64,000 nucleotides of DNA. It comes from Candidatus Heimdallarchaeota archaeon (GTDB taxonomy: Archaea; Asgardarchaeota; Heimdallarchaeia; Heimdallarchaeales; Heimdallarchaeaceae). Below are positions 27,087 to 35,184 of this stretch, piece by piece. Within the stretch, counting starts at the first letter, position 1. Every line of letters starts with the position of its first letter. The notes beneath the pieces were generated by a model, which was not told where the DNA came from, made no database searches, and saw nothing but the letters and a program-made list of their open reading frames with translations. Made by a program: the position numbers and the translations under genes. The stretch spans positions 1-64,000 of the forward strand of contig JAUVXV010000011.1 in assembly GCA_030603365.1 (NCBI GenBank). The letters run 5' to 3'.

Positions 27087-28070
27087 ATGAGCTTCTATGA
27101 CACTGGTTGGGCATGGCCTTGGTGGTCGATTATGGTTGCTATTAACATAGTGAGCCTAGTTGTTTGTGCAATTGTTTTCAAACGATCACTGATTCCAAAA
27201 GATGGAAAAGATTCAAAATATCGGATATGGATGAGAATTATGGGAGTAACCTTTACGTTAGTTGCTGCATATCGAGTGGTTTTTGTATCGCGGTATGGCG
27301 CTCAACGTGCTTGGTTTGATACCCTTGCGAATAGCACTCTCTTAATTCGAACACTTGCCACGTTTGCAGAACTTGCATTCAGTGGGTTAATTGCGTTAGC
27401 AATGTTACGTTTTAATACCTATTTACCTCCTAAAGAGGAAGCACTTTCTAATAAGTTCAAGTCATTCTATCTCACAAAGAGTCCATATATCTTACCAATA
27501 TGCATATTTCTAGCAAATATCTTTGCCACAAGTTCGGTGATCACCAAATTTGCATTATTGGGTGCAATCGAGGAGACATTATGGTCAGTTGGGTTCGTAG
27601 CAATACTCCCACTTGCTATTATACAACTTCGCCGTGTTTTCTTGATAAAAGATAAGGAAGCTGCAGGACGGTTACGAATGCTGAAGATGTCTGCGATAAT
27701 AATTGCAGCATGGTGCGTGATTTATGTTGGTTACGGGTTGATCTTTCATTTACCGGATATGTGGATCTATGTGATTGAGTTATTTAAAACAGGATTACCT
27801 CCAATAAAAACAGGCTGGAGTGCGATAGTTGATGCTTTTATGATCGTAAATGTATCTGTATCTAAACTGGCTGCCGATTGGTCTTTTGGTTTTCTAATAT
27901 GGCACTCTGCCTACTTTAGCATCTGTGTTTGGATTTCAATATTCTTAATGCAAGCACCACGACCACAGGAAATTCCTAAGAAACTTAACCTTAAGCTAAC
28001 AATCATAACACTGACTCTAATGATGTTAGTAATAATAGCATTATTAACGCTAATCATCATACGGGGATAA
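27087..28070 (+). CDS. Eight-helix membrane protein of unknown function
   Basis: A 327-residue polytopic membrane protein with about eight hydrophobic helices. The N-terminus MSFYDTGWAWPWW is aromatic-rich, and conserved-looking charged residues lie in YRVVFVSRYGAQRAW. ATG 27087 is preferred over ATG 27042 because AAAGGAG lies 12 bases before it and the upstream 15 residues are polar and unlike a membrane start. I do not recognise a family. It stands alone: 197 bases separate it from the convergent flavodoxin gene, and I see no operon partner. Confidence 0.65.
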   Translation: MSFYDTGWAWPWWSIMVAINIVSLVVCAIVFKRSLIPKDGKDSKYRIWMRIMGVTFTLVAAYRVVFVSRYGAQRAWFDTLANSTLLIRTLATFAELAFSGLIALAMLRFNTYLPPKEEALSNKFKSFYLTKSPYILPICIFLANIFATSSVITKFALLGAIEETLWSVGFVAILPLAIIQLRRVFLIKDKEAAGRLRMLKMSAIIIAAWCVIYVGYGLIFHLPDMWIYVIELFKTGLPPIKTGWSAIVDAFMIVNVSVSKLAADWSFGFLIWHSAYFSICVWISIFLMQAPRPQEIPKKLNLKLTIITLTLMMLVIIALLTLIIIRG

Positions 28071-28266
28071 CATTAAGTTTTAGTCATTTTATGATGAGTA
28101 AATGAACTACTTATCTAGTTTGTTTATCCTTGTTGGAAAATATCTACAGTATTGATAACAAGTTCGTCATACAACTTCTTCTTTTGAAGAATGAGATGAG
28201 AAAAAATCATTAAGCAAGAATATCCAGAATTTATGATGTATATGAGTTTTTTGTGATGAGCTCAAG

Positions 28267-28788
28267 CTAAATAAGTACGTTGCTGAATAATTGCAACTTC
28301 TTTAACCACGTTATTATTATATTATTTGTTGTCTCGGCTTGGGAACCATAAATTGCTAATCCTTCTAAAACAGTTGCTTGAGAGCTCATTTGTTTAATAT
28401 CAGTTAAACAACGAGCTTCTCCACCACCTCCATGAGTTGCAAAAGGGATAATTGTCTTCTCTGATAGATCATGTATGGAAAGAAATGTTGCTACTGGTGG
28501 AGCCATTGTACTGTACCAGTTAGGAGTACCAACAAAAACAATATCATATTGATCTATATTTTCTACTAAACTTTTTATTGGTGGTTTGTACTGATTGTCA
28601 ATTTCAACCTTGCTTACTTTCAGAACTTCCTGATAACTAGCTGGATATTCATTAACTACCTCAATTCTGAAAAGATCACCACCAACAAAGTTCTTTATCT
28701 GATTTGCAAATTCTTCAGTATTTCCTGATCGTGTATAGTATGCTATCAGTATTTTTGGTTGTAGCTCATCTGTTACATTTGTATTCAT
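28267..28788 (-). CDS. Flavodoxin-like FMN protein
   Basis: A 173-residue flavodoxin-fold protein. The FMN phosphate loop is YYTRSGNTEEFA near the N-terminus, the isoalloxazine-contacting loop is FVGTPNWYSTMAPP, and FATHGGGGE lies on the C-terminal side. It is of the flavodoxin_4 type common in archaea and clostridia, and carries electrons or reduces quinone-like compounds. ATG 28788 is used; a GTG four codons upstream is less likely. It is divergent from a monooxygenase-like gene, with a palindrome between them, and near an HxlR regulator, which suggests a quinone or electrophile response. Confidence 0.82.
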   Translation of the reverse strand: MNTNVTDELQPKILIAYYTRSGNTEEFANQIKNFVGGDLFRIEVVNEYPASYQEVLKVSKVEIDNQYKPPIKSLVENIDQYDIVFVGTPNWYSTMAPPVATFLSIHDLSEKTIIPFATHGGGGEARCLTDIKQMSSQATVLEGLAIYGSQAETTNNIIITWLKKLQLFSNVLI

Positions 28789-28872
28789 TTGAATGCCCAC
28801 ATTGATTAGCTATAATTATCTTAATCATAAATAGGTTGTTCTCTTAAAGTTTTTTCAAAAAAGGATATAAGG

Positions 28873-28891
28873 ATGTTACTAAATGTAACAT
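28873..28891. promoter_or_regulatory. Palindromic operator candidate between flavodoxin and monooxygenase genes
   Basis: ATGTTAC-TAAAT-GTAACAT, perfect 7-base arms with a 5-base spacer, lies in the 126-base divergent interval. An HxlR-type regulator gene lies just beyond the monooxygenase gene, and HxlR dimers bind such inverted repeats. The arms extend by no further base pairs. Confidence 0.55.
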
Positions 28892-28914
28892 ACACAGGTA
28901 AGAAGGAATTAATA

Positions 28915-29229
28915 ATGATTAGTCGAATTTGGCATGGATGGACTACACTAGAGAACGCTGAAGCATACGAATTACTTCTCAAGAGCGAAATTTTTTTAGG
29001 CATAAAAACCCGTAAAATTGATGGTTTTAAAGGAATTCATCTTCTTCGTCGTAATATCAATAATGAAGTGGAATTCATTACAATTATGTGGTTTGATTCG
29101 TTAGAAGCTGTCCGTGCTTTTGCCGGAGAAGATTACGAGATAGCAGTTGTCCCTACAAAAGCAAGAGACTTGCTTTCACGTTTTGACGCAAGGTCCCAAC
29201 ATTATGAAGTAAAGGATGGAGTTAACTGA
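28915..29229 (+). CDS. Antibiotic biosynthesis monooxygenase (ABM)-family protein
   Basis: A 104-residue ferredoxin-like dimeric alpha/beta barrel protein. It has the ABM pattern SRIWHGWTTLENAEAYELLL, GFKGIHLLRR, VEFITIMWFDSLEAVRAFAG. The family includes cofactor-free quinone-forming monooxygenases and heme-degrading enzymes. The Trp-rich start WHGWT and late His are typical of the ABM branch acting on small electrophiles. ATG 28915 has an AAGGAA site before it; the earlier ATG at 28873 falls inside the palindromic operator and is unlikely. It is paired with a divergent flavodoxin and followed by a convergent HxlR regulator. Confidence 0.78.
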   Translation: MISRIWHGWTTLENAEAYELLLKSEIFLGIKTRKIDGFKGIHLLRRNINNEVEFITIMWFDSLEAVRAFAGEDYEIAVVPTKARDLLSRFDARSQHYEVKDGVN

Positions 29230-29272
29230 ATGACAAACATAACTCTAAAATTTGCTGCAAGGTTCAGATGGT

Positions 29273-29608
29273 TTATTCAGATTTAATCTGATTCTCTTTT
29301 TGATCTAATTTATATCTTTCACCAGAAAAAAAGAATAGCAAAGGCAGTAATAACTCATACACCCCTTCACCTATTTCTGTTAATTCATAGCTAACTTGAA
29401 TGGGTTGCGTATTAATCACTGTTCTAGTTACAATATGATTTTCTTCAAACTCTTTCAAGCGTGTTGTTAGCGTGCGTGAATTTATATTTGGTAAAGCTCG
29501 ACGAATATCATTGAAAAATGGTTTTCCTTTAGATCCTGATAGTAAGCCTGTTTCATTCCTATTTTCTTTTAGTATTATTGCTCTTCTTAGTTTAGTGTAT
29601 ATTCTCAA
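29273..29608 (-). CDS. HxlR-family winged-helix regulator
   Basis: A small winged-helix protein whose core FNDIRRALPNINSRTLTTRLKEFEENHIV is a clear HxlR signature, followed by the wing VSYELTEIGEGVYELLLPL. The family often senses aldehydes, quinones or disulfide stress. No cysteine is present, so redox sensing by thiol is unlikely in this one. The start is uncertain: only a TTG at 29608 is available, and the expected N-terminal VLSGKW segment is unusual here (ETGLLSGSKGK). The likely target is the palindrome at 28873. Confidence 0.75.
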   Translation of the reverse strand: MRIYTKLRRAIILKENRNETGLLSGSKGKPFFNDIRRALPNINSRTLTTRLKEFEENHIVTRTVINTQPIQVSYELTEIGEGVYELLLPLLFFFSGERYKLDQKENQIKSE

Positions 29609-29716
29609 GAGAAAATCAAAATTGTATTAACCTAATTTGTTCTTTTTCTTTTCATTTCGTTTTTTTCTGGCAATAAACAAGTTTATGAAGTATTTTTTAA
29701 AATAAATAATGTTAAG

Positions 29717-30391
29717 ATGAAAAACCATAGTAGTGATGAGCAAAATACAACTGATATATCTTTTGATAAATTGAAAGGCTTATACAATGAAACTAGGTTT
29801 GGTATAATTACATACTTATCTATTTACAAAGAGCTTACACTGGATGACCTGTCAGATTTACTAGGACGGAGTAAATCAACTATTCATTATCATATTCAAA
29901 TATTACTGGATTTAGAGATTCTACATGAAACTACAAGAAATGGTAGCAAAATTCATTATTTCTCTATAAAACCAGAAGGCTTAGCTGGAGGTATCTTTCA
30001 AGATATTAGTTTTTTGAAAAATCTGGATGATCGGGAAAGGGGTGATTACTTTAGCGATGGGATAAATGCAATAAGAACCTTAGTTGCATCCATAGTTAAG
30101 TTACTTAAGCTGCAGGATAGCAATTTTGAACAACAGAGTAAATCTGTTGATTCTTTAACCTTTGAACAACTGGAGCTAAAATTATGGGAAAATAGTGATT
30201 TTTTCCTTAATATTACCCAATTCCCAAAAGGATTTCTCCCAATCTATCAAGAAGAATTGAATAAATTCACTCAGACTATCAAAAAGAAGCTCAAGGAATT
30301 CCCCCCGTCTTCAGAGGGAAGTGATAATTTTGCATATTCACTGATTCTACCTGTTGGAAGGTTGTTAAAAGAACAATTTACAAAAAAGTAA
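29717..30391 (+). CDS. ArsR-like winged-helix regulator
   Basis: A 224-residue protein. Residues 15-95 make an ArsR/HTH_20-type winged helix: NETRFGIITYLSIYKELTLDDL, then LLGRSKSTIHYHIQILLDLEIL as helix-turn-helix, then RNGSKIHYFSIKPEG as wing. The C-terminal helical region has no recognised ligand motif. The nearest possible target is the Ntn-hydrolase gene to its right, which is on the opposite strand and convergent. The usual metal-site cysteines of ArsR are absent, so it is unlikely to be an arsenic sensor. Confidence 0.75.
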   Translation: MKNHSSDEQNTTDISFDKLKGLYNETRFGIITYLSIYKELTLDDLSDLLGRSKSTIHYHIQILLDLEILHETTRNGSKIHYFSIKPEGLAGGIFQDISFLKNLDDRERGDYFSDGINAIRTLVASIVKLLKLQDSNFEQQSKSVDSLTFEQLELKLWENSDFFLNITQFPKGFLPIYQEELNKFTQTIKKKLKEFPPSSEGSDNFAYSLILPVGRLLKEQFTKK

Positions 30392-30501
30392 AAGGAATAT
30401 TCTACCATTACTTTATGGTAATTATTCTGAATACAGTATCCATGCGAAATTCAAAAAATACTCCGAATATTTTAGAAATTCTTACTATTCCCATAACTCA
30501 T

Positions 30502-31767
30502 TTAAAGCTCAAACTTGTAATATTCGGAGAATGTTTCATCAAAATTACCATTTTCTCTTTGGTTCTCCTTCAAGTAGAATTTTACTTCTAAACTCCTCTC
30601 ATTACCATCGTATAAACTATGCCATAATGTTCGAGAAAATCCAGGTTGGTTTACTATTTCTTTCCGATAAATATCAGGTATCCATTCAGCAACTTTAGAT
30701 GTTGTAACCTCCGAATTAGTTTCTTTTATGAATTCTTTTGTATATCTCTTGTTATTTCCTTTCAAAAATACTTCTAACTGCTTATATCTTTGAAATGAAC
30801 TAGTTCCTGTCTTTACAAGAGAGAACTTCTCAGGAAAGGTTTTTAGGAAAAATCTTACGATTTTTCTTTCAGAAAATTGAGAGAGTGGATGGTTAGTTAG
30901 TAGTTGATATTTTCCTTTGTTTTCTATCACCTGTGCATTACTTCTATCTGGTGAAAATTCAAAGACAAAAGAATTACCCTCTCTATCCGCAATAAGGTAA
31001 TGACAAGGAATATTGGTAAAATAATGTTTATTTTGTAATAAGGCTCTTTTCGCTTCTTCAACAGATGCACAATTATCCAGCAAATACCTCATACTTTGTA
31101 ATTCATTAAAACCAACTCCAACATTAGTGACCCTTTGATTCGAGTTTTTTGCCATTGCTATTTCATCACCATTTACACAAACCATTAATCCTTCTGAGTT
31201 TATTCCATCTAATACTCCGGATAAATGTTCAAATGCTGAAATGTAAAGCGAAGCATAACCTCCATCCTCGGGATATATCTTTAAGATATATGGATCACCC
31301 ATTATTGGTCTAACATTCTTCATCTCTTCTGGAGTTTGTAATCCGAATAATTCAAAATTGGACACCCTCACAAAATCATAATTTCGACTTAAAATTCCTG
31401 TATTTGCTTTTGTTGAAGCTGGAGAAAAATAAATGGATGAGCATCCAAATTCCTTACTCATATCCAGATGATTGTATGGAAGTGAAAAGCAATCGTAAAG
31501 TGGATTTTCATAATCAATTCCAAACGAATCAGCTACTCCTTTAGCACGTTCAACTATTATAGGATAATTATGTGTGAAATAATTCATACGTTGTTTAGAA
31601 ATACTAATATCATCCGATTTTGTCGCTTCATTTGAATTCGAATGATTTTTTTTTATCATCTCTACTAGCTTTCTTCCTATTTCTCTATTTGTTCCTTCAA
31701 GATTCGCATATCTAACATTCATCAAGTGTTCTTTACTTCTTGTTAACAATTTTTCTGTATATTTCAA
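30502..31767 (-). CDS. C45-family Ntn-hydrolase (acyl-CoA:6-APA acyltransferase-like)
   Basis: A 421-residue N-terminal-nucleophile hydrolase of the peptidase C45 / AAT type. The autocatalytic site is the Gly-Cys pair in FGCSSIYF (Cys109), followed by TGILSRNYDFV, as in AAT-like proteins that hydrolyse or transfer acyl groups on amides after self-cleavage. The conserved C-terminal segment LWHSLYDGNERSLEVKFYL is present. The roughly 100-residue pro-segment is typical. No signal peptide is seen, so the enzyme is probably cytosolic. Four TTCGAA sites lie 46-106 bases upstream. Confidence 0.8.
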   Translation of the reverse strand: MKYTEKLLTRSKEHLMNVRYANLEGTNREIGRKLVEMIKKNHSNSNEATKSDDISISKQRMNYFTHNYPIIVERAKGVADSFGIDYENPLYDCFSLPYNHLDMSKEFGCSSIYFSPASTKANTGILSRNYDFVRVSNFELFGLQTPEEMKNVRPIMGDPYILKIYPEDGGYASLYISAFEHLSGVLDGINSEGLMVCVNGDEIAMAKNSNQRVTNVGVGFNELQSMRYLLDNCASVEEAKRALLQNKHYFTNIPCHYLIADREGNSFVFEFSPDRSNAQVIENKGKYQLLTNHPLSQFSERKIVRFFLKTFPEKFSLVKTGTSSFQRYKQLEVFLKGNNKRYTKEFIKETNSEVTTSKVAEWIPDIYRKEIVNQPGFSRTLWHSLYDGNERSLEVKFYLKENQRENGNFDETFSEYYKFEL

Positions 31768-31812
31768 CTCATACCACCATCAATATTCATCTATTATTAA
31801 ATAATTCCAATA

Positions 31813-31873
31813 TTCGAAACAATATCGATTTTTCGAATATATAACATTTTCGAAATTAGACAATATATTCGAA
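31813..31873. promoter_or_regulatory. Array of four TTCGAA sites upstream of the Ntn-hydrolase
   Basis: TTCGAA hexamers occur at 31813, 31832, 31849 and 31868, spaced 19, 17 and 19 bases, several inside larger A/T palindromes such as ATATTCGAATAT. The spacing places them on nearly the same DNA face about every two turns, as for cooperative binding of a dimeric repressor. Confidence 0.5.
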
Positions 31874-32380
31874 TATTGAATTAAAAGTGCTTTAAACTAA
31901 AGAAAACGTGAATTAGAAGAGCTCAAATACTTAATTGGTATAGTTAGAGATCTAAATAAACAAAAAGAATCAGAAAATACTCAGTGAGAAAGTGAGTTAT
32001 CCGTTGAAACAGAAGAGAAGTTGTATATAAGTTCAGGACTTTTTCGTCATTATCTTGGTCTGTAGTTCTCAATTTTACATCTTTTAAACCTTGTTGCAAG
32101 GTTGAATTCATTTTCAAAGATATACCTTCTTGTCAAGAGGACTTTCCTAAGAAGATGCCTTCACAACAAGGTTAACGTTACCAAATAATAAGAGAACGAC
32201 ATGAAAAGATTAGTATTGAAGAGATTAAGCAATATTCTTAAGAGTGATAAATTTATAACAGTCACAATAAAATAAATTATTACAATTTTATTTCTCATAT
32301 TTTTAGGAGTGGTAACTGCAACTCAAAGAAAGAAACCATCCTAAAATTTTCTTTTTTCAAACAGTATGTAGACAACGAGG
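31874..32380. other. Gene-poor interval with a decayed frame and a short repeat
   Basis: A plus-strand frame near 31915-32050 reads RELEELKYLIGIVRDLNKQK, a stop, then ELSVETEEKLYISSGLFRHY and another stop; this could be an eroded small gene but matches nothing I know. Around 32085-32180 lies GC-richer sequence with ACCTTGTTGCAAGGT and one copy of a short repeat (32151-32175). No intact gene is seen. Confidence 0.4.
32151..32175 (+). repeat. Short dispersed repeat, copy E
   Basis: AAGAAGATGCCTTCACAACAAGGTTA. Compare AAGAAGGTATGTTAACAGCAAGGTTA at 37926-37951; both copies are followed by a GTTACCA block. It is the most divergent of five copies at 32151, 32364, 33633, 35126 and 37926. Confidence 0.4.
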
Positions 32381-32384
32381 TTAT
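32364..32384 (+). repeat. Short dispersed repeat, copy A
   Basis: GTATGTAGACAACGAGGTTA, with two substitutions against the consensus GTATGTTGACAACAAGGTTA. It overlaps the stop codon of the minus-strand M28 peptidase. Confidence 0.45.
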
Positions 32385-33577
32385 ATAGGTGCCATTTTGT
32401 TAAATTCAATTACTGTAGCTATTGTTGTTTGAGTAACCTTCTTGATGAAATCGAAGTCTAACTTATCAATTGTATCTGCTTTTGTGTGATGATATGGAGA
32501 ACGGAAATTTGCTGTATCTGTTATCATCAATGCAGGGATGTTTTCTTTCCAGAAAGGAGAATGATCTGAAAGAAGTAAATCATATAACCATTTAGCTATC
32601 TTCTCGAATTTGAAAGGTATTCTTGCCCACAGATAAGGAAGCTTAATGCCTTCGTTTTTACAGTTTTTGCAGAATATCTTTCCAAGTTCCCTAGAGTTTT
32701 TATCACTCACAACAGCTATAAAATCAACAATTCTTTTACGAGCTTTTACTTTGTATGATGGTAATAACAAAGGGTTCAATAAAGGAGGGAAAAACTGAGT
32801 GTTTTTTCTTTTAGTAGAATAGCCAATTGTCACTAAATTAATTACTCCTTTAATTTTCTTATCCACGTCTAAAGCTTTCTTAACCCAGTAGTCACTCCCT
32901 ACAAGACCAAGTTTGCCTACACTAGATGTTCTGGTAATGTGTGATCTAGTTTTTATTATATACGCTATGTATTCTTTCTCAGAATCAGTAAGATTGTCCT
33001 TAACCACTTCAAATGCTTTTTGCCACACATCTACTATTGGTTGACCCTTTGCTAGACCTAAAGTAACAGAAGAATAGAATTTCTTAAACATTTTTTGAGT
33101 ATGATAAGAGGTATAACGATGATTTTCATCAACAATTCCGAGCTCTAAAGCTTTATTTCGATCTCCTTGATCAAAAGTAGGACCTAATTCCTCTAGCGTG
33201 AAACTGATAAAACGAACATTTCCTGAAAAGTTTCTAGAAGCTAATATTCTTGCTACTTCTAGCATTGCGGCTACAGCTGAACCACTATCATTTGCCCCAG
33301 GAGAATTGAATCCAGTATCATAATGACTAGTAACCAAAATTTCAGGTTTAGAATCATCTCCCATATATCCTTCTATATTTCTAAAAACCATATCTGTACC
33401 TTCAACTTTGAAAGTTTGTTCATTTGTTTTTATACCATATTTTTTAAATTCTGAACTAATATAATCTGCTGTTTCATTCAGTTTTTGAGGATCAAAAATA
33501 TGGTGTTTAACACCTTCAATAGATAAGACATGTTGGAAAAGTTTCTCCACATCTACTTTATAAGGTATATCATTCAT
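32381..33577 (-). CDS. M28-family zinc metallopeptidase
   Basis: A 398-residue M28 aminopeptidase/carboxypeptidase-like enzyme. Zinc-site segments are VTSHYDTG (His, Asp), GANDSGSAVAAM (bridging Asp), FTLEELGP (Glu pair) and RSPYHHTKADTIDKLDF (final His). The usual Asp after the Glu pair (LDMVG in many M28) reads VINLVTIGY, so that ligand is replaced. The paralogue at 41720 has Glu there (VINLETIGY), so this copy may have a weakened metal site. No signal peptide is seen. ATG 33577 is used. Two C-terminal fragments of the same family lie at 37955 and 40209. Confidence 0.85.
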   Translation of the reverse strand: MNDIPYKVDVEKLFQHVLSIEGVKHHIFDPQKLNETADYISSEFKKYGIKTNEQTFKVEGTDMVFRNIEGYMGDDSKPEILVTSHYDTGFNSPGANDSGSAVAAMLEVARILASRNFSGNVRFISFTLEELGPTFDQGDRNKALELGIVDENHRYTSYHTQKMFKKFYSSVTLGLAKGQPIVDVWQKAFEVVKDNLTDSEKEYIAYIIKTRSHITRTSSVGKLGLVGSDYWVKKALDVDKKIKGVINLVTIGYSTKRKNTQFFPPLLNPLLLPSYKVKARKRIVDFIAVVSDKNSRELGKIFCKNCKNEGIKLPYLWARIPFKFEKIAKWLYDLLLSDHSPFWKENIPALMITDTANFRSPYHHTKADTIDKLDFDFIKKVTQTTIATVIEFNKMAPI

Positions 33578-33632
33578 TTTACTTCGCAATCTTTAGAAAT
33601 TAAAGTTTATATACTTTTTCTAGTTTTTTGAT

Positions 33633-33653
33633 AGGTAGGTTGACAATAAGGTT
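33633..33653 (+). repeat. Short dispersed repeat, copy B
   Basis: GGTAGGTTGACAATAAGGTTT, three substitutions from the consensus. It lies about 50 bases past the stop codon of the minus-strand MDR gene. Confidence 0.45.
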
Positions 33654-33701
33654 TTTTCAGTACTCTAGGTTCATTATTCTAAACTTCTCTATATTGCTTG
33701 T

Positions 33702-34637
33702 TTAAAGTTTCTTTTGGACTACAGATATTACAACATTCCCCTTTTTGTGCCCTTTATCGACATACTTGTGAGCTTCGACCATTTGCTCCAAAGGATAACT
33801 TCTATCTATGAATGGTTTAATCTTCTCCTTCTCAATTAGATCTCTAAGGAAAGTCATTTTTTCTGTTGTTTCAGAAGTCATAGATTTTGCTGTAAGAAAG
33901 ATACCATTTGGTTTAAGTGCGCTTTTACATTTTTTGTCTGAAACCTTAACTACTGTTTCAAAAACAACATCATAAGTTTCACTACTTTGTGTAAAATCTT
34001 CCTTGGTGTAATCAATTATTTTATCAGCTCCTAACGATTTCACCATTTCTATTTTATCGGTACTGCATACACCAGTAACCTCAGCTCCAAAGTACTTAGC
34101 TAGTTGTACTGCATAACTACCAATACTTCCAGAAGCACCATAGATAAGAACTTTCTGTCCTTTCTGGATATTGGCTTTTCGAAGAATATGCAATGAAGCC
34201 ATACCTGCAACAGGAACTGCAGCTGCTTCTTCGTATGTTAAATTGGCAGGTTTTATTGCCACAACTCCCATCTTCCATTCTTCTGGCAGACACACATACT
34301 CTGCATAAGAACCTTGTTTCAACATAGTGGTAGTTCCAAAAATTTGATCACCTTTTTTAAACAGCTTGACATCTTTGCCTACTGATTCAACTGCTCCTGC
34401 AAACTCATAGCCTAGTATAGGTTTTCTGGGTTTTCGAATACCATACATTAACCGCAACGCGAAAGTAAAGAATTTGGAATCTGGGTGTTTACCTTTTCGT
34501 CCGTTCACAACTGCAGCGTTTACTGTTGTCCCATAAACTTTTACAAGTAGTTCATTGTCCTTGGGAGTAGGCTTCTCTATCTCTCTTAGTTCAAGAACCT
34601 CTGGTGGTCCGTATTTTTCATAAACTATTGCTTTCAT
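33702..34637 (-). CDS. MDR-family NAD(P)H-dependent oxidoreductase, distant copy
   Basis: A 311-residue paralogue of the cluster at 4-18 kb, here alone and on the minus strand. It has cofactor loop YGASGSIG and linker [20 protein letters not shown]. Its shortened C-terminal half ([26 protein letters not shown]) and its [17 protein letters not shown] segment match copy 6 best, suggesting a common ancestor before the cluster expanded. The N-terminal variable region [18 protein letters not shown] is its own. It lies between an M28 peptidase and a small membrane protein, with no apparent functional partner. Confidence 0.85.
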   Translation of the reverse strand: MKAIVYEKYGPPEVLELREIEKPTPKDNELLVKVYGTTVNAAVVNGRKGKHPDSKFFTFALRLMYGIRKPRKPILGYEFAGAVESVGKDVKLFKKGDQIFGTTTMLKQGSYAEYVCLPEEWKMGVVAIKPANLTYEEAAAVPVAGMASLHILRKANIQKGQKVLIYGASGSIGSYAVQLAKYFGAEVTGVCSTDKIEMVKSLGADKIIDYTKEDFTQSSETYDVVFETVVKVSDKKCKSALKPNGIFLTAKSMTSETTEKMTFLRDLIEKEKIKPFIDRSYPLEQMVEAHKYVDKGHKKGNVVISVVQKKL

Positions 34638-34702
34638 TATTGCTTCAACTTTGTTTAAGATTTTATGTTAAAAGCCTATATGCAAATAAATACTTAATGA
34701 TT

Positions 34703-35071
34703 TCACAAGAAAAATACCGTACTTGCATAGTAGATTGTTAGAGCATTAAAGACAAAGCTTACTGTGAGCAAAAATATGTCAAAAGGCTTATACCCTTTTA
34801 TTCCAGCAAGATTAAAGAGAAGAAAGAAACTAGCTATGACGATGTTTACTATACTATTAGCAGGAAATCCCAATATCAATGAAAGAAAAACCATAACTAT
34901 TGGAATCACCATTAATACTGCTATTCCAAACCACACTATCTGACCTACTTTCTTACCTTCTATTTCTCCAGGTGTTAATTCCCCTGCAAAAATTCTTAGC
35001 ACATCACCTAACAAATAACATAACATACAAGCTACCCATAAGATTGAAAGTATTATATTTAAATCTTCCAT
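34703..35071 (-). CDS. DUF6326-like four-helix membrane protein
   Basis: A 122-residue protein with four hydrophobic helices. The pattern LSILWVACMLCYLLGDVLRIFAGE, then a short polar loop, then LMVIPIVMVFLSLILGFPAN resembles the DUF6326 family of small membrane proteins of unknown role. The reading frame extends upstream to 35251, but the extra 60 residues are low-complexity (FFFFF), overlap the end of the SppA gene and contain a repeat, so ATG 35071 is the better start. Confidence 0.65.
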   Translation of the reverse strand: MEDLNIILSILWVACMLCYLLGDVLRIFAGELTPGEIEGKKVGQIVWFGIAVLMVIPIVMVFLSLILGFPANSIVNIVIASFFLLFNLAGIKGYKPFDIFLLTVSFVFNALTIYYASTVFFL

Positions 35072-35125
35072 ATTCCAATTTGGTAGGTTAAGAAATAAAA
35101 ACTTTTGTAATTTTCTTAAAGAAGA

Positions 35126-35148
35126 AGGTATGTTGACAACAGGGTTAT
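35126..35148 (+). repeat. Short dispersed repeat, copy C
   Basis: AGGTATGTTGACAACAGGGTTA, one substitution from the consensus. It lies in the spacer after the SppA stop codon. Confidence 0.5.
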
Positions 35149-35184
35149 TTTTGGAACCTTTTACAAAAAAAAAGAAAAAATAAT

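Noticed and set aside
34900..35091. 63-codon plus-strand frame
   Set aside because: Antisense to the four-helix membrane protein; hydrophobicity is a mirror effect.
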